Positions 25,667-33,487 of a stretch of 43,105 nucleotides of DNA are shown here, piece after piece. Made by a program: the position numbers and the translations under genes. Each line of letters begins with the position of its first letter. Position 1 is the stretch's first letter. The stretch is from Gemmatimonadaceae bacterium (GTDB taxonomy: Bacteria > Gemmatimonadota > Gemmatimonadetes > Gemmatimonadales > Gemmatimonadaceae), in NCBI GenBank assembly GCA_025929535.1, contig JAICLZ010000035.1, forward strand, positions 1 to 43,105. The letters run 5' to 3'. A model generated the notes under the pieces. That model was given only the letters and a program-made list of their open reading frames with translations, had not been told where the DNA came from and made no database searches.

Positions 25667-26281
25667 ATGACTCCCACCTTCACCTTCGCGACCGCGCAGT
25701 ACGAGTCCGGCGACTGGGATTCGGCGCCGCTCGTGCCGCCCAACATCATCGACACGATCGCGCGCTACACCGAGATACCGGTCACTCCCGCAGGCGTGAT
25801 CGTCTCGCTCGCCTCGCCGGATCTGCTGCGCTATCCGCTCCTCTACCTCACCGGCCATCTCCCCGTACGCTTCACCGACAGCGAGCGCAGGCAGCTGCGC
25901 GAGTTTCTCGAGCGGGGCGGAATGCTGTTCGTCGACGATCACAACCACGATGTGGATGGCGTGTTTCACAAGACGGCCACGGAGGAGATCACGCGCACGA
26001 TCGGCGAGCCGAAGCCGCTGCCCAACACGCATCCGCTCTACTCCGCGTTCTTCAAGTTCACGGACGGCCCGCCCACCACGAGCCACGAGCTCAATGGCTG
26101 GGGAGACAATCTCGTCCACAAGAATTTGTTCGCCGTGATGCGCGAGGGCCGCATCGCCGTGTTGTACAGCAGCAAGGATTACAGCTCCGAGTGGGGCTAT
26201 CACCCGGACAGCAAGCGCTTTCAATCCGTGGACAACACGAAGTTCGCCGTCAACATCGTGGTGTATGCCCTCACGGCCTGA
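25667..26281 (+). CDS. DUF4159 domain protein
   Basis: A 204-aa protein of the DUF4159 family, typical of MoxR/BatA-type operons. Visible family strings are FATAQYESGDWDSAPLVPPN, PLLYLTGHLP, LREFLERGGMLFVDDHNHD and SSKDYSSEWGY. The fold is related to class I glutamine-amidotransferase/ThuA-like domains, but no catalytic Cys is present. No signal peptide is apparent from ATG 25667, so this copy looks cytosolic or N-terminally short; an in-frame GTG at 25649 adds only six residues. It overlaps the following gene by 17 nt. Confidence 0.88.
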   Translation: MTPTFTFATAQYESGDWDSAPLVPPNIIDTIARYTEIPVTPAGVIVSLASPDLLRYPLLYLTGHLPVRFTDSERRQLREFLERGGMLFVDDHNHDVDGVFHKTATEEITRTIGEPKPLPNTHPLYSAFFKFTDGPPTTSHELNGWGDNLVHKNLFAVMREGRIAVLYSSKDYSSEWGYHPDSKRFQSVDNTKFAVNIVVYALTA

Positions 26282-27560
26282 TCTCCGCCGCTCTCTCGAG
26301 CTCGCGGCGCGAGTGTGCGCACTCGCGCTGCTGGCGTGGATGATCGTGCGCTCGGCCGCCCCTCGCGACAGCGCCGAGGTGCACGAGAGCACGGATTCGC
26401 GCGCGCTCCAGGCCGCGCTCGTGGCGTGGACGCTCGCGCCCGAACCGACGTCGGTGCACGTGACCGCCGCGTTCGCGCCCGCCGCACGCGAGCGCCAGTG
26501 GCTGCGTGCGCTCGCGCGCGCGGGCGTGCGCGTGAGCTGGAGCAGAGACTCGCTTCCGGCCACCGCCATCGAGGTGGCCGAGCGCACCGATCCCGCGGGC
26601 GGTGTGCGCGCGTACATCGCGGCGCCCGCGGGCACGCGCGCCACACTCTCGGATGCGGTCGGGCTCATCGACACCATCGCGATCACGCCCGGCGCAAACG
26701 CGCTCTCGCTGCCCGTGACCGCGGGCGCGCTCGACCTGCTGGTGCGCGGGCAACACGCACGTGCCGCCGCTCCCGATTCGATTCTCCCGCGCCAGGTCGT
26801 CGTGCTCGGCCGCGCCGGGTGGGAAGGGAAGTTCATCATGGCGGCACTCGAGGAGCGGGGATGGAAGGTGAGCTCGCGGCTTCGCGTCGGCCCCAACGTG
26901 TTCGTGACGCAGGGAACGCCGATCGCGCTCGACACGGCGCACACGGGCGCCGTGATAGCGCTCGACTCGAGCGCCGCGCAATACGCGAGTGCGATCACCA
27001 CGTTCGAGCGCAGCGGCGGTGGTGTCGTGCTCGCGGGTGACGCGCCGCTCGCCGCGCCGCTGCGCGCACTCGCGCCCGGACGCACGGGCACGCGCGTCGC
27101 GGCTGCATCGCTTGCCTTCGCGAGCGCCAATCCGCGTCGCGCGCTCGGCTTTTTCCCGATCGTCGCCTCCGCTGGCGACGCCGTGCCGCTCGAATCGCGC
27201 GATGGCCGCGTCGTTGCCGCGGCGCGTCGCGCGGGCGCCGGTCGCGTCGTGCAGCTTGGCTACGACGAGACGTGGCGCTGGCGGCTCGCGGGCACGGGCG
27301 ATGCGCCGGCCGCGCATCGCGACTACTGGTCCGCGGTCGTGTCGGCGGCGGCGTATCGTGCGACGAAGCCCGCGTCGAACGCCGGGCCCGCGGGAGATGC
27401 CGCGCCCCTCGCATCGCTCTACGCGGATCTCGGCGCGCCGGGCACGCCGCCTGCGGCCGCGCTCTCGATCACGCCGGGGCTTCGCTGGTGGATGTTCGCG
27501 CTCCTCGCGCTGCTCCTGCTCGCCGAATGGGGATCGCGCCGGCTGCGGGGTGCGCGATGA
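26265..27560 (+). CDS. Two-TM protein of unknown function in the MoxR operon
   Basis: A 431-aa protein not recognised as a named family. One N-terminal TM (about 12-32) and one C-terminal TM (about 405-422, RWWMFALLALLLLAEWGSRR) frame an extracytoplasmic part. The middle contains a Rossmann-like or amidotransferase-like stretch (QVVVLGRAGWEGKFIMAALEERGWKV ... GAVIALDSS ... GGGVVLAGD). The C-terminal arrangement resembles the ends of BatA/Aerotolerance-type proteins. It overlaps the DUF4159 stop by 17 nt and its own stop overlaps the deacetylase start (ATGA), so it belongs to the same operon. Its N-terminal positively charged start argues for N-in topology. Confidence 0.7.
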   Translation: MPSRPDLRRSLELAARVCALALLAWMIVRSAAPRDSAEVHESTDSRALQAALVAWTLAPEPTSVHVTAAFAPAARERQWLRALARAGVRVSWSRDSLPATAIEVAERTDPAGGVRAYIAAPAGTRATLSDAVGLIDTIAITPGANALSLPVTAGALDLLVRGQHARAAAPDSILPRQVVVLGRAGWEGKFIMAALEERGWKVSSRLRVGPNVFVTQGTPIALDTAHTGAVIALDSSAAQYASAITTFERSGGGVVLAGDAPLAAPLRALAPGRTGTRVAAASLAFASANPRRALGFFPIVASAGDAVPLESRDGRVVAAARRAGAGRVVQLGYDETWRWRLAGTGDAPAAHRDYWSAVVSAAAYRATKPASNAGPAGDAAPLASLYADLGAPGTPPAAALSITPGLRWWMFALLALLLLAEWGSRRLRGAR

Positions 27561-28480
27561 CCGTCGGCTTCATCTCGCACTCGGACTGCGGGCGCCACGA
27601 CACTGGCTGGGGTGCGCCCGAGCACGTGGGGCGGCTGCGCGCGATCACACGGGCATTTCGCGAGCGGCCGGAGCTGTTCATGCGCCTGCTCCACCACGAG
27701 GGGAGACACGCCGAGCCGGAGGAGCTCGCGCTCGTGCACGACGCGAACTATATCGCTCAAATTCAAGAGATCTCGCTCGCGGGCGGCGGCCGCCTCGATC
27801 CCGACACCGTCGCGAGCGAAGGGTCGTGGCTCGCCGCCACCGCGGCCGCCGGATGCGTGCTCGATGCCGTCGACATGTCGTTCGATGGGCGGGCCGTGCG
27901 CAGCTTCTCGGCGGTGCGTCCGCCGGGACATCACGCGATTCGCGATTCGGCGATGGGCTTTTGTATCTTCGGCAACGTCGCGCTCGCGGCGCACTATGCG
28001 CGGCGCACGCACCGCGCGGATCGCGTGCTGATCGTCGATTGGGATGTGCATCACGGAAATGGCACGCAGGCGCTGGTGGAGCACGATCCGGGAATCCACT
28101 TCGCGTCGATGCATCAGTGGCCCTGGTACCCGGGCACGGGCGCGGCGAGCGAGCGCGGGATCGGCAACCTGTGGAACGTGCCGCTCCCGGCAGGGCTGCC
28201 GCCCGATCGCTACGTGAACGAGCTGCGGGCCGCGATCGATGGAGCGACGCGGAGCTTCACTCCCGATCTCGTGCTGGTCTCCGCCGGCTTCGACTCGCTC
28301 GCGGGCGATCCGCTCGGCGGCTTCACCCTCGAGATGGAGCACGTCGCGCTGCTCACGCGCGAGCTGGTCGAGCGCGCGGAGGTGTGGTGCGGAGGACGCG
28401 TCGTGAGCGCGCTGGAGGGCGGATACGCGCCGGAGCGACTGGGCGAGGCGTGCATGGTGCATCTCGAGCAGCTCGCCTGA
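27557..28480 (+). CDS. Histone-deacetylase-fold (acetylpolyamine amidohydrolase-like) enzyme
   Basis: A 307-aa Zn-dependent deacetylase of the HDAC/AcuC/AphA superfamily. The catalytic His pair RPPGHHA, the zinc ligands in VDWDVHHGNGTQ and SAGFDSLAGDPLGG, and the late EGGY loop are all present, so it should be active. Likely substrates in bacteria are acetylpolyamines or acetyl-lysine on proteins; sequence alone does not decide. No signal peptide. Start ATG overlaps the stop of the unknown two-TM gene, so it is the last gene of the MoxR operon or hitch-hikes on it. A 12-nt tandem duplication covers its stop codon. Confidence 0.93.
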   Translation: MTVGFISHSDCGRHDTGWGAPEHVGRLRAITRAFRERPELFMRLLHHEGRHAEPEELALVHDANYIAQIQEISLAGGGRLDPDTVASEGSWLAATAAAGCVLDAVDMSFDGRAVRSFSAVRPPGHHAIRDSAMGFCIFGNVALAAHYARRTHRADRVLIVDWDVHHGNGTQALVEHDPGIHFASMHQWPWYPGTGAASERGIGNLWNVPLPAGLPPDRYVNELRAAIDGATRSFTPDLVLVSAGFDSLAGDPLGGFTLEMEHVALLTRELVERAEVWCGGRVVSALEGGYAPERLGEACMVHLEQLA

Positions 28481-28498
28481 CAGCTCGTCTGACAGCTG
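28469..28498. repeat. 12-nt tandem repeat over the deacetylase stop codon
   Basis: CAGCTCGCCTGA (28469-28480), CAGCTCGTCTGA (28481-28492), then partial CAGCTG. The two units encode Q-L-A-stop and Q-L-V-stop in the same frame, so the stop codon has been duplicated. Confidence 0.6.
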
Positions 28499-28504
28499 CG
28501 ATGC

Positions 28505-28532
28505 TTGATCGGGGCGCGCCGCAGCCTAACTT
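28505..28532 (+). promoter_or_regulatory. Promoter of the GvpL/F-like gene, leaderless arrangement
   Basis: TTGATC (28505-28510), 16-nt spacer, TAACTT (28527-28532), and the GTG start at 28539, 6 nt later. No Shine-Dalgarno. Confidence 0.6.
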
Positions 28533-28538
28533 AGTCGC

Positions 28539-29147
28539 GTGACGCCCCTTGAGCTGCTTGGCCTGATGACGGTCGCGCACGACGACGTGGCGCCGCCCGC
28601 CCCCGGATCGCTCGTCATCCGTGTGCGTGAGCTCGGAGCGGTCACGCGTGCGGCGCCCGCGGTGGCGTATGATCCCGCGGCGGACACCGGCGAATACGAG
28701 GCGCTGCTCGAGGCGCTCTTCGCGCGTGGCGCGGTGCTCCCTGCGCCGCCCGGGCTCGTGTTCCGCACTGCCGACACGCTGCGCGCATGGATGGAGCAGA
28801 ATTACGTCGGCCTCGCCGAAGGCGTCAGCTTTCTGTCAGGGCGATGCGAGGCTCGGGTGCACGTGCGTGCCGCGGGTCACGGCCTGACCACCGAGGAGAT
28901 CGAGGCCGCGAAGCTCGAGGCGATCGATGCGATCCGGACGCTTCGTCATGGCGCCATCGCCACCGTCACCCTGGGCGAGCCGGAGCTGCCCGCGCTGGTG
29001 AGTGTCGCCTTTCTCCTGAAGGCGAGTGAATGGAATACCTTCAGCGAGTCCGTGCGAGAGCAGGAACAGCGCTATACGCAGCTGCGCTTCGAGCAAACGG
29101 GCCCGTGGATTCCTCACGATTTCGTGCGCCTGGATCTGGGAGTCTGA
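28539..29147 (+). CDS. GvpL/GvpF-like protein
   Basis: A 202-aa protein that resembles the gas-vesicle accessory proteins GvpF/GvpL. The N-terminal alpha-beta part contains the helix TADTLRAWMEQNYVGLAEGV followed by a strand EARVHVRA. The C-terminal domain has SVAFLLKASEWNTFSESV and the family hallmark FEQTGPWIPHDFVRLDL (usual form LTGPWPPYSFV). No gvpA or other gvp gene lies in the window; it stands at the head of a kinase-epimerase-priA run. Either gas-vesicle genes are elsewhere or this subgroup has another role. GTG start, no ribosome-binding site, promoter 6 nt upstream. Confidence 0.75.
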   Translation: MTPLELLGLMTVAHDDVAPPAPGSLVIRVRELGAVTRAAPAVAYDPAADTGEYEALLEALFARGAVLPAPPGLVFRTADTLRAWMEQNYVGLAEGVSFLSGRCEARVHVRAAGHGLTTEEIEAAKLEAIDAIRTLRHGAIATVTLGEPELPALVSVAFLLKASEWNTFSESVREQEQRYTQLRFEQTGPWIPHDFVRLDLGV

Positions 29148-29150
29148 GCG

Positions 29151-30158
29151 ATGTTCTGTCCTGATTGCGGCACGTGGAATCGCGGCTCCGCGGTGATCTG
29201 CGCGCGCTGCTCGCACGAGCTTCCCGAGGTGTCGGACGCGCCAACGGAAAAGCCCGACGAGGAGATGGACCTGCTGCGGCGCGCCGCAGGCGGGCGCTAT
29301 CGCATCTTCCGCCGCTTGGCGACCGGCGGCATGGCGAGCGTGTACGCGGCGAAGCACGTGCAGCTCGGGCGGCAGCTCGTGGTCAAGGTACTGCTCGGGC
29401 ATCTCGCGCGCGATCCGGAGATGCGCGAGCGGTTCAGGCGCGAGGCCGAGTCGAGCGCGCAGCTCTTCCATCCGCACATCTGCTCGATCCTGGATTACGG
29501 CGAGCTCGAGACGACGGTCTATCTCGTGATGCCGTACATGGCCGGAGGATCGCTCGCCGATCTCATCGTGCGCGGCGGCACCGTCTCGCCGTCCGTCGCG
29601 GCGAGCGTGTGCGCGCAGGTGTCGATTGCACTCGACTATGCACACCGCCATGGCATCGTGCACCGGGATGTCAAACCGGACAACATTCTGTTCGACGAGG
29701 ATGGCAACGCCCTCATCACCGACTTCGGCATCGCGACGGCGCGCTTCCACCAGCGATTGACGATGACGGGGCGGGCAATGGGAACGCCCCACTACATGTC
29801 GCCCGAGCAGGCGATGGGGAAGATGGTCGACGGCCGGAGCGACATCTACGCGGCGGGCGTGCTGCTATACGAGATGCTCGTGGGCTTTCCCCCGTTCGAT
29901 GGCGCGGACTCGTATTCGATCGGCTACAAGCACGTGCACGAGGATGCGGCGAGCCCGGACATCGTGGATTCGCGCACGCCGCCCGCGCTCGCCGCGATCA
30001 CGATGAAGTGTCTGGCGAAGTCGCCCGCGGATCGTTTCCAGCGCGGCAACGATCTGTCCGATGCGCTGATCGCTTATCTTTCCCAGACTTCCGGCGGCGA
30101 GGCGCTGCGAAACGCGTGGCTCCCGCGCCGGCTCGGGATCACACCAACGTCGAAATGA
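29151..30158 (+). CDS. Soluble Ser/Thr protein kinase with N-terminal zinc ribbon
   Basis: A 335-aa Hanks-type kinase. The N-terminus is a zinc ribbon with C3, C6, C17 and C20. The kinase domain runs from about residue 50 to 310: glycine loop LATGGMASVY at 56-65, ATP-binding K79, catalytic HRDVKPDN at 171-178, DFG at 191-193, and GTPHYMSPEQ, so it should be active. There is no transmembrane segment or PASTA repeat; the C-terminus is short. It begins three bases after the GvpL/F-like stop, and its stop overlaps the epimerase start (ATGA). The zinc ribbon might act as a sensing or targeting domain. Confidence 0.94.
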   Translation: MFCPDCGTWNRGSAVICARCSHELPEVSDAPTEKPDEEMDLLRRAAGGRYRIFRRLATGGMASVYAAKHVQLGRQLVVKVLLGHLARDPEMRERFRREAESSAQLFHPHICSILDYGELETTVYLVMPYMAGGSLADLIVRGGTVSPSVAASVCAQVSIALDYAHRHGIVHRDVKPDNILFDEDGNALITDFGIATARFHQRLTMTGRAMGTPHYMSPEQAMGKMVDGRSDIYAAGVLLYEMLVGFPPFDGADSYSIGYKHVHEDAASPDIVDSRTPPALAAITMKCLAKSPADRFQRGNDLSDALIAYLSQTSGGEALRNAWLPRRLGITPTSK

Positions 30159-31174
30159 AGCTCACCCACGAAATCGTCTCCCTTCGCACGAAGCACGCGT
30201 TCACGATCGCACGGGGAGGTGGGAGCGAGTACCGCGTCAATCTCGTGAAGATCACCGACGAGGACGGCGCGGAAGGTGTGGGCGAGGCCAATCCGAGCCG
30301 CTACTACGGCGAGAATCCCGATACCGCTGCGGTCGTGCTCGACCAGTTCGCCACGATCCTGGACAAGGCGGACGCGTGGTCGCTCGACGCGATCGAGCTC
30401 GAGATGAACAAGATGTGGCGCGGCAACGGCTCGGCAAAGAGCGCCGTGATGTCCGCGCTGTACGATCTCATGGGCAAGCGGCTGGGCGTGCCGCTCTACA
30501 AGATGTGGGGGCTCGATCCGGACGCGGCACCGCTCACGAGCTTCACGATCGGCGTGGCGCCGGAGGCCGAGCTGCGGATGAAGGTGCGGGAGGCGGCGGA
30601 GTATCCGCTGCTCAAGGTGAAGCTCGGTACGCCCGACGATGAAGCGATCATTCGCGTGATTCGCGAGGAGGCGCCGGAGAAGATCGTTCGTGTGGACGCG
30701 AACGCGGGATGGAATCCGAAGCAGGCGCTCGACATGATCGCGCTGCTCGCGGAGTACGAGGTGGAGTTCGTCGAGCAGCCGCTGCCGCCGCAGAACGTGG
30801 AGGGCCTGCGCTTCGTTCGCGATCGCTCGCCGCTGCCGATCATCGCGGACGAGTCGTGCGTGGTCGCGAGCGACATTCCGAAGCTCGCCGGTGCCGTCGA
30901 CGGGATCAACATCAAGCTCGCGAAGTGCGGCGGCCCGCGTGAGGCGCTCCGGATGATCGCGGTCGCGCGCGCGCACGACATGCGGGTGATGATGGGCTGC
31001 ATGATCGAGACGAGCGTCGGCATCACGACCGCGGCGCATCTCGCGCCGCTGCTCGACTACGCCGATCTGGATGGCGCCGCGCTGCTCGCGGCGGACCCGT
31101 ATCGCGGCGCCACGATTCACGGCGGCGTGTTCAGCATTCCCTCCGGGCCGGGGCTGGGCGTCACGGCGGCATGA
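30155..31174 (+). CDS. Dipeptide epimerase (enolase superfamily, L-Ala-D/L-Glu type)
   Basis: A 339-aa member of the muconate-lactonizing/enolase superfamily. Catalytic Lys pair is in LLKVKLG (KxK), metal ligands D, E, D lie in VRVDANAGW, FVEQPLPP and IIADESC, and the second Lys in INIKLAKCGGPREALRM; the late GCMIETSVG string is typical of L-Ala-D/L-Glu epimerases (YcjG/YkfB). It would recycle the muropeptide dipeptide L-Ala-D-Glu, which fits with murQ-anmK further right. Other dipeptide specificities are possible. ATG overlaps the kinase stop; priA follows with another ATGA overlap. Confidence 0.9.
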   Translation: MKLTHEIVSLRTKHAFTIARGGGSEYRVNLVKITDEDGAEGVGEANPSRYYGENPDTAAVVLDQFATILDKADAWSLDAIELEMNKMWRGNGSAKSAVMSALYDLMGKRLGVPLYKMWGLDPDAAPLTSFTIGVAPEAELRMKVREAAEYPLLKVKLGTPDDEAIIRVIREEAPEKIVRVDANAGWNPKQALDMIALLAEYEVEFVEQPLPPQNVEGLRFVRDRSPLPIIADESCVVASDIPKLAGAVDGINIKLAKCGGPREALRMIAVARAHDMRVMMGCMIETSVGITTAAHLAPLLDYADLDGAALLAADPYRGATIHGGVFSIPSGPGLGVTAA

Positions 31175-33441
31175 CCGCCCCTCGGTTCATCGAGGTCGCG
31201 CTGCCGCTGCCGCTGTTCCAGACGTTCACGTATACGGTAGGCGACGGCCCGGTTCCATCTGCGGGCTCTCGCGTGCTCGTTCCCGTGCGCAACAGGCGAG
31301 CGATCGGGATCGTGCTCGGGCCCACGGACGGCGCCGGTGTCGCGCGCCCGCGCACGATCATCGAGGCGCTCGATCCGGAGCCCGTGCTCTCGGCCGAGAT
31401 GATGGCGCTCTGCCACTGGATGTCGGAGTATTACGTGGTCCCGCTTGGGCTCGTGATGCGAGGCGTGCTCCCGGTGCTGCTCACGGTCGAGCGCGCGCCA
31501 ACGCCATCGGCCAAGACGATCCGCGTCGCCACCGTCGCTCGCGAGCTGCCCTCGCTGCAGGAGCGGGACAGCATCTTCAAGCGCGCGCCTCGCCAGCGCG
31601 CGCTCTACGAGGTGCTCGAGCAGATGGGTGGCCGCGGTGCGGTGCCGCATCTCACCGGGCAGCTCGGCTTCGGCGCGGAGCTCGTGCGCGCGCTCGAGTC
31701 GCGCGGGCTCGTGACGATAGAGACGTCGGTGGTGGCGCGCGATCCGTTCCAGACGCGCGCGCGCATCGCCGCGACGCCGCACGAGCCCTCGGCGGCCCAG
31801 CGCGCAGCGATCGACGCGCTCGTAGCAGGGAAGGGCGGCGACGTGTTTCTACTGCACGGCGTCACCGGGAGCGGGAAGACGCTCGTCTACATCGAGCTCC
31901 TCCGCGAGATCGTGATGAAACGCGGGCAGAGCGCGATCGTGCTCGTGCCGGAGATCGCGCTCACGCCACAGACCGTCGATCGGTTTCGCGCGGTGTTCGG
32001 CGATCAGGTAGCAGTGCTGCATTCCGCGCTCGGCGACGGCGAGCGCTACGACGCGTATCTCGCGCTCCGTCGTGGCGAGAAGCGGATTGCGGTGGGCGCG
32101 CGCTCGGCGATCTTCGCGCCGCTCGCGAATCTCGGCGCGATCATCGTGGACGAGGAGCACGAGGGGAGCTACAAGAACGGCGAGACGCCCCGCTATCACG
32201 CGCGTGAGGTGGCGATGGTGCGTGCGCGCGCGGAGGGCGCGGTGGTGGTGCTCGGAAGCGCGACGCCGAGTCTCGAGAGCTGGGAGAATGCAGCGCAGGG
32301 CAAGTACACGCTGCTCTCCCTGCCCGAGCGCGTTGGCGCGGCGCGACTGCCGAGCGTGGAGGTGGTGGACCTGCGGCACGCACAGCGACCCGTGAGCGGC
32401 GAGCAGCAGGTGGATCCATCGCGCGTCCCCTTTCGCTTCGTGTTCAGCGAGCCACTCGAGGCCGCGCTCGGCGAGCGGCTGCAGCGCGGCGAGCAGAGCA
32501 TCCTCCTGCTCAATCGCCGGGGCTACGCGTCATTTCTGCAGTGCGAGGCGTGCGGCACGGTTCGGAGCTGTCCGAACTGCAGCATCACGCTCACGTATCA
32601 TCGCAGCCCCGAGCGGCTGATCTGTCACTACTGCCTGCACGAGGAGATGCCCGAGACGGTGTGCCGCAAGTGCGGTGGCACGACGATTCGCCAGCGCGGA
32701 CTCGGCACGCAGCAGGTCGAGCGGCTGATCGCGGAGCGCTATCCGTACGCGCGGATCGCGCGGATGGATGTGGATACCACGAGCGGGAAGTGGGCGCACG
32801 CGGAGATCCTCGATCGCGTGGGCCGCGGGGAGGTGGAGATTCTGCTCGGCACGCAGATGATCGCAAAGGGGCTCGACTTTCCGAACGTGACGCTGGTGGG
32901 CGTGATCGATGCCGACATCGGGATCAATCTTCCGGACTTTCGCGCGTCCGAGCGGAGCTTTCAGCTTCTGAGCCAGGTGGCGGGGCGCGCGGGCCGGGGA
33001 CCGAAGGGTGGCGAGGTGATCATCCAGACTCGTATACCAACGCACCATGCAGTTCAGTGTGCCGTGACGCACGACTATCTGGCATTCGTTCGCCAGGAGT
33101 CGCCGGCGCGGCGCGATCCACTGTATCCGCCGGCGATCCGGATCGCGAACGTGATCTTCAGTGGTACGAGCGAGAAGGCAACGGCAGATCTCGCGCTCGA
33201 TGCTGCCGACTGGCTGCGCAAGCTGCTGTCATCGCAAGGGATTGCGGAGGTCACGCTGGTGGGTCCGGCGCCGTGCCCGGTGGACCGCATCAAGAAGCGG
33301 TGGCGATGGCATCTGCTGCTCAAGAGCCAACGTGCGAGCGCGTTGTCTAGGGTGGGCAGATACTTTCTGGAGCGGTTCGCCGTGCCATCGTCGCACGCGC
33401 TGCGCGTTGCGTTCGACCGGGATCCCGTCTCGCTGCTGTGA
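31171..33441 (+). CDS. priA: Primosomal protein N' (replication-restart helicase PriA)
   Basis: Superfamily 2 3'-to-5' helicase that restarts stalled forks, 756 aa (typical 730-800). Order: N-terminal DNA-binding domain (FQTFTYTVGDG), Walker A GVTGSGKT at 230-237, DEEH Walker B in IVDEEHEGSYKN, GSATPSLESW, the Cys-rich zinc region inserted in the helicase (CEACGTVRSCPNC ... CHYCLHEE ... CRKCGG), then motifs IVxxR-type RAGRGPKGG. ATG overlaps the epimerase stop. All essential motifs are intact. Confidence 0.97.
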   Translation: MTAPRFIEVALPLPLFQTFTYTVGDGPVPSAGSRVLVPVRNRRAIGIVLGPTDGAGVARPRTIIEALDPEPVLSAEMMALCHWMSEYYVVPLGLVMRGVLPVLLTVERAPTPSAKTIRVATVARELPSLQERDSIFKRAPRQRALYEVLEQMGGRGAVPHLTGQLGFGAELVRALESRGLVTIETSVVARDPFQTRARIAATPHEPSAAQRAAIDALVAGKGGDVFLLHGVTGSGKTLVYIELLREIVMKRGQSAIVLVPEIALTPQTVDRFRAVFGDQVAVLHSALGDGERYDAYLALRRGEKRIAVGARSAIFAPLANLGAIIVDEEHEGSYKNGETPRYHAREVAMVRARAEGAVVVLGSATPSLESWENAAQGKYTLLSLPERVGAARLPSVEVVDLRHAQRPVSGEQQVDPSRVPFRFVFSEPLEAALGERLQRGEQSILLLNRRGYASFLQCEACGTVRSCPNCSITLTYHRSPERLICHYCLHEEMPETVCRKCGGTTIRQRGLGTQQVERLIAERYPYARIARMDVDTTSGKWAHAEILDRVGRGEVEILLGTQMIAKGLDFPNVTLVGVIDADIGINLPDFRASERSFQLLSQVAGRAGRGPKGGEVIIQTRIPTHHAVQCAVTHDYLAFVRQESPARRDPLYPPAIRIANVIFSGTSEKATADLALDAADWLRKLLSSQGIAEVTLVGPAPCPVDRIKKRWRWHLLLKSQRASALSRVGRYFLERFAVPSSHALRVAFDRDPVSLL

Positions 33442-33476
33442 GCAGCGGCGACCTGCCGCGGCCGCCAGCCCCTCAC

Positions 33477-33482
33477 TAGCTT
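33477..33482 (+). promoter_or_regulatory. -10 box before the TIGR00300-type gene
   Basis: TAGCTT ends 5 nt before the GTG at 33488. The -35 is weak (TGCCGC or CTGCCG at the right distance). No Shine-Dalgarno; same leaderless layout as trpS. Confidence 0.4.
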
Positions 33483-33487
33483 TAGGC

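Noticed and set aside
24860-27130. Minus-strand open frame of 756 codons opposite the DUF4175-like and following genes
   Set aside because: Shadow of GC-rich coding DNA; product is Arg/Ser/Ala-rich with no motifs, and it crosses several overlapping plus-strand genes.
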